Shown: in pieces, positions 1-5,495 of the stretch
Layout: each line of letters starts with the position of its first letter
Position numbering within the stretch: position 1 is the first letter of the stretch
Assembly: GCA_024763185.1 (NCBI GenBank)
Contig: JANTFY010000077.1
Span: 1 to 9,107, forward strand
Reading direction: 5' to 3'
DNA: 9,107 bases
Source: Gammaproteobacteria bacterium
Lineage (GTDB): Bacteria > Pseudomonadota > Gammaproteobacteria > GCA-001735895
Position numbers and translations under genes: made by a program
The notes under the pieces: generated by a model
Told to the model about the DNA's origin: nothing
The model's input: the letters and a program-made list of their open reading frames with translations, nothing else
Database searches by the model: none

Positions 1-563
1 CCCTGGGCTGACGATGACTGGGCTGCCTTGTTGATCATTTTGCTGGCATCCGCCGGTTTGTAACCCAGTGACAACAATGCTTCAATGGCTTCGTCGTGAG
101 CTGATTGTTTTTCAGCCCCGGGGGGCAACCCGGCAGGGGCTGCAACCGGTTGGATACCTATGGCATCGAGCTTGTCGCGCATTTCCATGATCAGACGTTC
201 AGCTGTTTTCTTTCCCACACCCGGCAAACGGGTCAGAGTTGAGACATCGCTGGATTGTACACATAACACGAAATCGGATTCGGAGATGCCGGATAGTATG
301 GTCAGCGCCATTTTCGGACCAACACCATTGATCCTGATTAACTGGCGAAACAGTTTGCGTTCCTGGTCGCTGTAAAAACCGATCAGCGCATGCTGGTCAT
401 CCTTGATCAACAAATGGGTCCATAGCAGGACCACATCGCCCTCGTTGGGCAGCTGGTAAAACGTCGACATCGACACATCCACTTCGTAACCCACGCCCTG
501 GCAGTCGATTAATATCTGCGGGGCTTTTTTAATGGCCAGCACCCCCTTGAGCCGGCCTATCAT
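1..563 (-). CDS. ruvA: Holliday junction branch-migration protein RuvA (partial, C-terminus beyond window)
   Basis: RuvA binds four-way DNA junctions as a tetramer and loads the RuvB motor for branch migration in recombination and repair. Hand translation from the ATG at 563 gives 187 codons with no stop to the window edge, against about 203 residues in E. coli, so only some 15 residues are missing. It opens MIGRLKGVLA, the classic family start. The OB-fold occupies about residues 1-63 and has the acidic pin (D55, D56). Two helix-hairpin-helix motifs follow: NGVGPKMA near 79-86 and PGVGKKTAERL near 114-124. A flexible linker precedes the RuvB-binding domain III (EAIEALLSLGYKP, about 158-170). 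The ATG overlaps the ruvC stop by 4 nt (ATGA), so translation is probably coupled. Identification is certain; ruvB is expected just outside the window (inference). Confidence 0.97.
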   Translation of the reverse strand, partial: MIGRLKGVLAIKKAPQILIDCQGVGYEVDVSMSTFYQLPNEGDVVLLWTHLLIKDDQHALIGFYSDQERKLFRQLIRINGVGPKMALTILSGISESDFVLCVQSSDVSTLTRLPGVGKKTAERLIMEMRDKLDAIGIQPVAAPAGLPPGAEKQSAHDEAIEALLSLGYKPADASKMINKAAQSSSAQ

Positions 564-1084
564 CGGCGTGATCCCCTTCTGCGCGTGAAGGCTCGAGCAG
601 GTATGCCGGTTTTGTTCTGCATGGCCTGGTGCTGTGCATGGCAGATGGCGATGGCCAGCGCATCCGCTTCATCGTTCTGTAATTCGTTACGCAAGGATAA
701 TAAGTGTTTCACCATATGCTGTACCTGTTCTTTTTGTGCGCCACCTTTGCCGACAATAGTCTGCTTGATTTCGCGCGGCGCATATTCAAACACCTCAAGT
801 CCGGCATGGTGTCCGGCACAGATGGCCGCGCCCCGCGCCTGTCCGAGTTTTAGGGCAGAATCTGCATTTTTATGCATAAAAACGCTTTCGATACTCATCT
901 GCCGGGGTTGGTGTTGTTCAATCAACTGGCTTAGCTGGTTAAAGATAAAACCGAGTTTTTGCGGAAATTCATCGCCTTTAACCTTGATAAACCCACTAGC
1001 AATGTACTGCATGCGATTGCCCTGGTTAAGGATCAATCCATAACCGGTCATTCGCGATCCCGGATCTATGCCCAGTATGATCAT
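560..1084 (-). CDS. ruvC: Crossover junction endodeoxyribonuclease RuvC
   Basis: RuvC is the dimeric, Mg-dependent resolvase that cuts Holliday junctions symmetrically in complex with RuvAB. The 174-residue length is normal for the family (173 in E. coli). The four catalytic acidic residues are at the canonical positions: D7 in GIDPGSR, E66 in SIESVF, and D138 and D141 in NDEADALAIA. The RNase H-like fold signature (GIDPG, then the YAPREIKQTIVGKG segment near 101-114) is intact. The C-terminus is basic (TRRRGSRR). The gene lies between yebC and ruvA with ATGA overlaps of 4 nt at both ends, which suggests a single operon with coupled translation. Nothing is damaged or unusual. Confidence 0.98.
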   Translation of the reverse strand: MIILGIDPGSRMTGYGLILNQGNRMQYIASGFIKVKGDEFPQKLGFIFNQLSQLIEQHQPRQMSIESVFMHKNADSALKLGQARGAAICAGHHAGLEVFEYAPREIKQTIVGKGGAQKEQVQHMVKHLLSLRNELQNDEADALAIAICHAQHQAMQNKTGIPARAFTRRRGSRR

Positions 1085-1818
1085 TGCATGAGCTGATCTG
1101 GAAAATCGGCGTTGGAAAACACTTCCTGAACATCATCCAGTTCTTCCAGCGCATCGATCAGACGCATGACCTTTTCACCGTCTTCAACGTCCAGTTCAGT
1201 ATTATTAGCCGCACGCAGGGTCAGTTCAGAATCTTCCGGTTCCAGACCCGCTTCGATCATCGCTTCTTTGACGCGGATATAATCTTCCGGCGCGGTTAAT
1301 ACCTCGATCAGGCCATCCTCTTCGGTCACGATATCGTCAGCGCCAGCTTCCAGTGCCGCTTCCATGATGGCATCTTCGTCACTTCCCGGCGCATAGGTCA
1401 GCACGCCCAGGCTGGAAAACATGAAGGCGACCGATCCATCCTGTCCCAGGTTTCCGCCGGCTTTACTGAAAGCATGGCGCACCTCGGCAACGGTTCGGTT
1501 TCGATTGTCGGTCAGGCAATCCACGATAATGGCAATGCCAGCCGGACCATAACCTTCGTAGCGAATTTCTTCATAATCAGAGCCATCCAGCTCGCCGGCA
1601 CCGCGCTTGATGGCACGGTCGATGGCATCTTTAGGAACGGATTGGGATTTGGCCTTGTCGACGGCACCGCGCAAACTGGGATTGGAAGTTAAGTCGGATC
1701 CACCAGCTTTGGCGGCCACCATGACTTCACGAATCAGCCGGGTAAACAGTTTTCCGCGTTTGGCATCCTGGGCTTTTTTACGGTGTTGGATATTGGCCCA
1801 CTTGCTATGTCCTGCCAT
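1081..1818 (-). CDS. yebC: YebC/PmpR-family protein (conserved regulator/translation factor)
   Basis: This is a full-length YebC (245 residues; family about 240-250). It opens MAGHSKWANIQHRKKAQDAK, the nearly invariant family start, and contains the RYEGYGPAGIAI and DNRNRTVAEVRHAF segments (about 88-120), so it has the three-domain YebC fold. The family was first described as DNA-binding regulators (PmpR represses quorum-sensing genes in Pseudomonas); more recent work ties it to the ribosome and to relief of stalling, and its human relative TACO1 is a mitochondrial translation activator. The start is fixed by a good Shine-Dalgarno sequence (AGAGGAA, 1826-1832) 7 nt upstream. It is first in the yebC-ruvC-ruvA string, a frequent order in gammaproteobacteria. 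Which role it plays here cannot be told from sequence. Confidence 0.96.
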   Translation of the reverse strand: MAGHSKWANIQHRKKAQDAKRGKLFTRLIREVMVAAKAGGSDLTSNPSLRGAVDKAKSQSVPKDAIDRAIKRGAGELDGSDYEEIRYEGYGPAGIAIIVDCLTDNRNRTVAEVRHAFSKAGGNLGQDGSVAFMFSSLGVLTYAPGSDEDAIMEAALEAGADDIVTEEDGLIEVLTAPEDYIRVKEAMIEAGLEPEDSELTLRAANNTELDVEDGEKVMRLIDALEELDDVQEVFSNADFPDQLMQ

Positions 1819-1825
1819 TCAATTT

Positions 1826-1832
1826 TTCCTCT
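1826..1832 (-). promoter_or_regulatory. Shine-Dalgarno site of yebC
   Basis: The minus strand reads AGAGGAA, ending 7 nt before the yebC ATG. This is the strongest ribosome-binding site in the left half of the window and fixes the yebC start. Confidence 0.8.
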
Positions 1833-1847
1833 GTTAAATTGCGCGGT

Positions 1848-1853
1848 ATTTTA
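1848..1853 (-). promoter_or_regulatory. candidate -10 element of yebC-ruvC-ruvA
   Basis: The minus strand reads TAAAAT (GATAAAATACCGCGC in context), a 5/6 match to the sigma-70 -10 box. It would give a leader of about 22 nt before yebC. No convincing -35 hexamer lies 16-18 nt upstream, so this is a moderate guess. I saw no LexA box (CTG-N10-CAG) in the 135-nt gap, so SOS control of this operon is not supported. Confidence 0.4.
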
Positions 1854-1920
1854 TCATTATTCGACAATCTCACCAGCTTTCCTTGCACTCGCAATCATGC
1901 CCGCTGGAATAAAACTGAAC

Positions 1921-1937
1921 TGAAACAGAGTGTTTCA
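1921..1937. repeat. perfect 7-bp inverted repeat in the crp-like/yebC gap
   Basis: TGAAACA-GAG-TGTTTCA is a perfect inverted repeat with a 3-nt centre, 16 nt downstream of the stop of the Crp-like gene. In RNA it could form a short hairpin. On the minus strand the nearest T-rich run (TTTT) starts about 6 nt after the stem, so it is a poor intrinsic terminator. It could instead be a protein-binding operator upstream of yebC. Both readings are inference. Confidence 0.45.
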
Positions 1938-1953
1938 AAAGGTATGAAGCGGC

Positions 1954-2613
1954 TTACCAGCCTGGCGGCAGTTTCTTTTCAATAGTGATGTGTTTTCCCT
2001 GGATCGAGATATAACCACCGGTTTTTAATTCTTTCAGGATTCGATGCACCATTTCACGGGTTGCACCCACCCTTAAGGCGATATCCTGTTGGGTCAGTTT
2101 TTCGGTGACCAGTTTATTACCGATTTCTTCGGAATGTTTATACAACACGCGCACCACCCGGTTATAAACATCCTCCAGCGCAAGACTGCTGACCTCTTCG
2201 GTTAGATCCTGAATCAGTTTTATCAGCCGATCAATAATACGCATACTGATGGCCGGCTTGGTCAGCAGGGTGTCCATGAACACCTGGCGCGAAATCACTG
2301 CCATGACTGAATTTTCGGTGGTGATGATACTGGCCTGGCGCGGAATACCGCCGAGCGGGGCAAGCTCACCGAAGGTATCACACTCCGTCAGGGTATTGAT
2401 AATAATCTCCTTGCCCTTTTCATTCTGCAGAAACACATCCACTTTGCCTTCGAGAATGACATACAGCGAGTCGGTATCGTCGCCCTGGGTGACGACAACG
2501 GTATTCTTGGGAAACTGGCGCGTAACCACCTGACTGGCGACGTGTTTGATGTCGGCCATATCCAGTCCTTGAAACAACGCGGTTTTCTGTAGCGTTTCTA
2601 TGACGTTATTCAT
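1954..2613 (-). CDS. Crp/Fnr-family transcriptional regulator
   Basis: A cyclic-nucleotide-binding-type sensor domain (about residues 10-125) is followed by a dimerisation helix and a Crp-type winged helix (about 145-210); 219 residues from the chosen start. The phosphate-binding cassette FGELAPLGGIPRQA (81-94) keeps the Gly-Glu and the Arg, but the Ser/Thr after that Arg is Gln. The helix-turn-helix is LTQQDIALRVGATREMVHRI (173-192). Its recognition helix has the R-E-x3-R pattern of E. coli CRP (R180, E181, R185), so a TGTGA-like half-site is plausible (inference). There is no Fnr-type N-terminal cysteine cluster, so an Fe-S oxygen sensor is unlikely. Start: I prefer the ATG at 2613; an in-frame TTG at 2628 adds five residues, but AGGA directly abuts it and it would leave only about 9 nt of leader from the candidate promoter. 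Ligand and targets are unknown. Confidence 0.9.
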   Translation of the reverse strand: MNNVIETLQKTALFQGLDMADIKHVASQVVTRQFPKNTVVVTQGDDTDSLYVILEGKVDVFLQNEKGKEIIINTLTECDTFGELAPLGGIPRQASIITTENSVMAVISRQVFMDTLLTKPAISMRIIDRLIKLIQDLTEEVSSLALEDVYNRVVRVLYKHSEEIGNKLVTEKLTQQDIALRVGATREMVHRILKELKTGGYISIQGKHITIEKKLPPGW

Positions 2614-2643
2614 GCGATTTAAGCCCAATCCTGTTATTAAACC

Positions 2644-2673
2644 AGTTTACAAAAAATGACCGTGTGTTATCAA
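2644..2673 (-). promoter_or_regulatory. candidate sigma-70 promoter of the Crp-like gene
   Basis: The minus strand has TTGATA (2668-2673, 5/6 match to the -35 consensus), an 18-nt spacer and TAAACT (2644-2649, 4/6 match to -10). Transcription would start near 2637, giving a leader of about 24 nt to the ATG at 2613. This gives the regulator its own promoter in the 53-68 nt gap behind gpmI. Consensus match only. Confidence 0.45.
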
Positions 2674-2681
2674 ATCGTCCA

Positions 2682-4226
2682 TCAGACCGTATATTCTTCC
2701 TGTAACAGCGATTTACCCTTCATCTTTTTGGGTTGTGATATGCCCATTAACTGCAACAGGGTCGGCGCAATCGCCGACAGGTTTTCGCCGGTGGATAATT
2801 TCCAGGGCGTCTGATCTATCACCAGGCAGGGAACCGGGTAAACGGTATGCTGGGTATGCGGCTCCCCGGTGACCGGATCAACCATTTCATCACAGTTTCC
2901 ATGGTCAGCCGTCAGGATGACTGAATAACCTTCTTCGACGGCCACATCCAACACCCGGCCCACTTCCCGGTCGAGTGTCTCCACGGCCTGGATAATGGCA
3001 TCGCGAACAGCTGTATGGCCGACCATGTCGCCATTGGCAAAGTTGACCACCAGAAACCCATAGTCATGCGACTGTAATGCCTTGACCATTTCATCAGCCA
3101 CTTCTTTGGCGCTCATTTCCGGTTTCAGGTCGTAAGTGGAAACATCCGGAGATTTGATCATGTTGCGATCTTCACCCGGATAACGGCGTTCACGGCCTCC
3201 ATTAAAAAAGAAGGTGACGTGCGGGTATTTTTCGGTTTCAGCACAATGAAACTGCCTGTATCCAGCCTGGCTGATAATACCACCCAGCGTTTCTTTGGGG
3301 CGCTGAGGAGGATAGGCGATGGGTGATAAAAACTCCGGATCGTACTGTGTCATGCAGGTCACGGTAATGGGTTCATACTGTTTGCGATCGAAGCAGGTAA
3401 ATTCGCCATGACTGAGTGCTGCGGTTAACTGCCTGGAGCGGTCATTGCGAAAATTGAAGAATATCAACTCATCGTCTTTTTCAATTGGGATGAAGTCCGG
3501 CAACACGGTCGGCTTGATAAATTCATCGGTTTCTCCTGCCTCGTAGGCATCCTGAATCGCCAGCGTAACACTTCGCGCCTGGTTACCTTCCCCATTTACC
3601 ATCGCATTCCAGCACAGCTCGGTTCGCGACCAGCGTCGGTCTCTATCCATCGCATAGTAACGCCCGGAAACCGTACCAATAATGCCCCCGTATTCATCCA
3701 GCGCCAATTCAACATCAGGGATATAACTCAATGCAGACTTAGGCGGCGCATCGCGGCCATCGGTAATCACGTGCACCTGGGGTAACACATCGTGTTGTGA
3801 GCAAAGCTTGATCAAAGCCAACAGATGATTGACGTGGCTGTGCACACCGCCATCGGATAACAGGCCGATCAAATGCAGGGGTCGATCCAGTTTTTTGGCA
3901 TTTTGTATGGCAGCAAGAAAAACCGGGTTGGTAAAAAAACTCCCATCCGCGACGGCATCATCAATACGGATCAAATCCTGCTTTACGATCGAGCCACAAC
4001 CGATCGTCATGTGCCCAACCTCGGAATTACCCATCTGGCCAACAGGCAGACCTACACCAACACCCGAAGCCTCCAGGGTGGTATGAGGATGGGTGGAAAA
4101 GTAGCGGTCCAGATTTGGCGTATCAGCTTCCACCACTGCATTATTCTTTTTACTCGGATTCACACCGAACCCGTCCATGATTATCAACACGGCAGGTCGT
4201 CGGGGTACAGGTCTCGCTTCGGGCAT
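2682..4226 (-). CDS. gpmI: 2,3-bisphosphoglycerate-independent phosphoglycerate mutase
   Basis: GpmI interconverts 3-phosphoglycerate and 2-phosphoglycerate in glycolysis and gluconeogenesis, using two Mn ions and a phosphoserine intermediate. The 514-residue length is normal. D18 (IMDGFG) and the nucleophile S68 (MGNSEVGH) form the first metal-site segments. Substrate-domain motifs follow: SDGGVHSH (124-131), TDGRD (155-159), GRYYAMDRDRRW (188-199) and NFRNDRSRQ (258-266). The remaining metal ligands are D400 and H404 (GDMVGHT), D441 and H442 (TADHGN), and a His in PHTQHT (457 or 460). No residue is missing. The ATG at 4226 is forced because an in-frame TAG lies two codons upstream, but no clear Shine-Dalgarno sequence precedes it. 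It stands alone after a 281-nt non-coding stretch, so it probably has its own promoter. Confidence 0.98.
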   Translation of the reverse strand: MPEARPVPRRPAVLIIMDGFGVNPSKKNNAVVEADTPNLDRYFSTHPHTTLEASGVGVGLPVGQMGNSEVGHMTIGCGSIVKQDLIRIDDAVADGSFFTNPVFLAAIQNAKKLDRPLHLIGLLSDGGVHSHVNHLLALIKLCSQHDVLPQVHVITDGRDAPPKSALSYIPDVELALDEYGGIIGTVSGRYYAMDRDRRWSRTELCWNAMVNGEGNQARSVTLAIQDAYEAGETDEFIKPTVLPDFIPIEKDDELIFFNFRNDRSRQLTAALSHGEFTCFDRKQYEPITVTCMTQYDPEFLSPIAYPPQRPKETLGGIISQAGYRQFHCAETEKYPHVTFFFNGGRERRYPGEDRNMIKSPDVSTYDLKPEMSAKEVADEMVKALQSHDYGFLVVNFANGDMVGHTAVRDAIIQAVETLDREVGRVLDVAVEEGYSVILTADHGNCDEMVDPVTGEPHTQHTVYPVPCLVIDQTPWKLSTGENLSAIAPTLLQLMGISQPKKMKGKSLLQEEYTV

Positions 4227-4264
4227 TAGCTAATATTCAATTCAGTTTTAATTAAAAACAGGAA

Positions 4265-4270
4265 AGTATA
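4265..4270 (-). promoter_or_regulatory. candidate -10 element of gpmI
   Basis: The minus strand reads TATACT (5/6 match to TATAAT), about 38 nt upstream of the gpmI ATG, giving a leader of roughly 32 nt. The -35 region at 17-18 nt spacing (GTGCCT or a neighbour) matches poorly, so activator help or a wrong call are both possible. Confidence 0.4.
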
Positions 4271-4409
4271 CAAGAAAATACTTATATAGGCACTATTTAC
4301 ACGTATCCCATGCCTTTCAGTTGAGTAATTTTTGGTCATGGAAAGAGAGTGATTGCAATTGATGCTTTGAAATCCGGGCAGTTGTCCCGCACCTGTAGCG
4401 ACCGAAAAA

Positions 4410-4424
4410 GATAAAGGGTTTATC
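4410..4424 (-). terminator. weak terminator-like hairpin behind the hook-like small gene
   Basis: On the minus strand GATAAA-CCC-TTTATC (perfect 6-bp stem, 3-nt loop) is followed at once by TTTTT. The layout is that of an intrinsic terminator, but the stem is short and A/T-rich, with only one G-C pair per stem. It lies about 84 nt beyond the stop of the small gene that ends at 4508. It would separate that gene from gpmI. Confidence 0.3.
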
Positions 4425-4507
4425 GAAAAAATTTGCTGATTATGCTGCCGGACAGAATGCCCTGTTTGAACATTCAATACAGCTTTTTTTAGCGGAAGGG
4501 TTGAGAA

Positions 4508-4741
4508 TCAGACCTTGATATCGATCAGGGTACCGATCCGGTCACTGGCAGCCTGTAACGAACGCGCATTGGCCTGCAGGCTGGTGACGATGTCCAATTG
4601 CTCAACCAGGGCACGATCCTGGGTTGAGGTGTCATGAGCGGAGATAGCCTCGACACTGGCTACCTCGGCAACATTTCGTTCAAAACGTTGCGTTTGAGTC
4701 TGGACTCCGGAATAGACATTGGCAAGGGCTGAAATATTCAT
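4508..4741 (-). CDS. small flagellar rod/hook-like helical protein, function unknown
   Basis: From the ATG at 4741 this encodes 77 residues beginning MNISALANVYSGVQTQ. The N-terminal part (about 3-27) resembles the first helix of axial flagellar proteins (ALSG-x-Q pattern). The C-terminal part, from DRALVEQLD to GTLIDIKV, resembles the last helix of FlgE/FlgG/FlgC (LV...I..Q..YQANA...I...D..L.TLI). The large middle domains of those proteins are absent; a 10-15 residue polar linker (SAHDTSTQD) joins the two helices. It has no signal peptide and no Cys. The frame is open upstream to a TTG at 4840 (110 residues), but the extra 33 residues are hydrophobic, unlike the rest, and I treat them as non-coding. 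No good ribosome-binding site is seen at 4741. No flagellar gene lies nearby in the window. Short YjfB-type putative motility proteins are an alternative family. Confidence 0.6.
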   Translation of the reverse strand: MNISALANVYSGVQTQTQRFERNVAEVASVEAISAHDTSTQDRALVEQLDIVTSLQANARSLQAASDRIGTLIDIKV

Positions 4742-4891
4742 ACAAAACAAACCGTTGGTGTATTTTAAGTTTACCAAAATAAAACCAGACGGCCACAGAA
4801 TAGTAAATAATCCTGCATAATCTGTATAAAAATCAGACAAACGGCCTAAAGTTTTTGCTTTATTGGTCGCAAGCGATCAGCAAGTCGAAGA

Positions 4892-5422
4892 TCAATAGGC
4901 GTTATATTGCTGGCTTTCAGAGTTGTCGCGTTGCTGTTTTTGAAAGGACAGGTATTCCTGTTGCAGGCTTTGCAAAGCCTGCGGCTGGGCATATATCAAT
5001 CGGGTACGGTATTGGCTCCAGTCCTGTTTGAGGGTTATGGTGATTGCTCCCTTATTCCATCGATAACTCGAATCGGTCAGATAATCTCCTTTTTCAAGCT
5101 GATATTGACCGTATTTCGCTGCCAGTTTCTTTAGTAACTGGGGTTGCAGCAGGCCGATAAACTCGTATTCCGCAAAGGCAAAACGACTGTCTTTTTTAAC
5201 AAAGCCCAGGTATAAGCGGGAAGAACCGGTCAGCAGGCCGGAACTGTCGTAACTGTCAAAAAACTCCTCTTCACCGGCCTCACTGATCAGCGTGACGCCC
5301 GCATTTTTTATCGTCTGACGAAATTCATCGCGTTGAGTCTTTGCCAGGTCCATGCCCAGTAGTTCGATGGCGCCAACGGGCCCACACCAGAGCAGCAGGA
5401 TGATGTAGAGAGTTTTTTTCAT
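4892..5422 (-). CDS. conserved-type secreted protein of unknown function
   Basis: The gene encodes 176 residues. The N-terminus has a Lys pair, a hydrophobic core (LYIILLLWCG) and a VGA cleavage site near residue 18, so it looks like a Sec signal peptide. C13 is preceded by Trp and does not fit a lipobox, so a lipoprotein is unlikely; there is no twin Arg, so it is not a Tat substrate despite lying behind tatC. The mature part (ELLGMDLAKTQRDEFRQTIK, later RLYLGFV, FAFAEYEFIG, LAAKYGQYQ, then an Arg/Tyr-rich strand pattern) looks like one small alpha/beta periplasmic domain. The tail after about residue 150 is Gln-rich and helical (LQSLQQEYLSFQKQQ). I recognise no named family. The ribosome-binding site is weak (ACAGG close to the ATG). 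A 73-nt gap separates it from tatC. Confidence 0.75.
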   Translation of the reverse strand: MKKTLYIILLLWCGPVGAIELLGMDLAKTQRDEFRQTIKNAGVTLISEAGEEEFFDSYDSSGLLTGSSRLYLGFVKKDSRFAFAEYEFIGLLQPQLLKKLAAKYGQYQLEKGDYLTDSSYRWNKGAITITLKQDWSQYRTRLIYAQPQALQSLQQEYLSFQKQQRDNSESQQYNAY

Positions 5423-5477
5423 GGCCTGTTCTTTTGCTTACAGGCCTGTTATCGGCGGTTACTGAAAATAGTTCAGT
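5423..5477. repeat. short repeats upstream of the secreted-protein gene
   Basis: GGCCTGTT occurs twice in the same orientation, at 5423-5430 and 5443-5450, 20 nt apart (about two helical turns). The second copy lies in a perfect 10-bp palindrome, ACAGGCCTGT (5440-5449). Next to it is an inverted repeat, ACTGAA-AATAG-TTCAGT (5461-5477). No T-tract follows either on the minus strand, so these are not clear terminators of tatC. A regulatory role is only a possibility. Confidence 0.35.
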
Positions 5478-5495
5478 ATTTAATTTATCGGGTGG

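Larger units (their letters stand above)
4227..4507. other. non-coding region between the hook-like small gene and gpmI
   Basis: This 281-nt stretch has no gene I can support. It holds a terminator-like hairpin (4410-4424), a short GC-rich imperfect stem (CGGG/CCCG, about 4375-4389), a -10-like TATACT (4265-4270) and a 12-bp palindrome TTTTAATTAAAA (4246-4257) between that -10 and gpmI. I compared it by eye with the c-di-GMP, TPP and cobalamin riboswitch cores and saw no match. An 83-codon open frame across it ends inside the gpmI start codon and looks like chance. Confidence 0.5.

Noticed and set aside
585..1043. A 152-codon plus-strand open frame opposite ruvC
   Set aside because: It lies wholly antisense to a certain ruvC, and its product is a Cys/Ala/Ser-rich mix with no family resemblance.
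1819..1953. Possible LexA (SOS) box before the yebC-ruvC-ruvA genes
   Set aside because: CTG and CAG occur, but not with the 10-nt spacing or A/T core of a LexA site; the nearest pair has 8 nt between.
4226..4477. An 83-codon minus-strand frame between the hook-like gene and gpmI
   Set aside because: There is no ribosome-binding site, its composition is unlike a protein domain, it runs through the likely gpmI promoter, and its stop falls on the gpmI start codon. The hydrophobic end comes from the A/T-rich promoter DNA.
4227..4507. Possible riboswitch upstream of gpmI
   Set aside because: GGTGCGGGACAACTGCCCGG looked structured, but the conserved cores of c-di-GMP, TPP, cobalamin and similar riboswitches are absent and the stems are only 4-6 bp.
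4742..4840. N-terminal extension of the hook-like protein from a TTG at 4840
   Set aside because: The added residues are hydrophobic and aromatic, unlike the polar helical protein that follows, and the ATG at 4741 gives the expected axial-protein-like start.
4850..4880. A TAAAGTTT sequence on the plus strand resembling a flagellar sigma-28 -35 box, suggestive beside the hook-like gene
   Set aside because: It points away from that gene, and the sequence at -10 spacing matches GCCGATAA at only about half of its positions.
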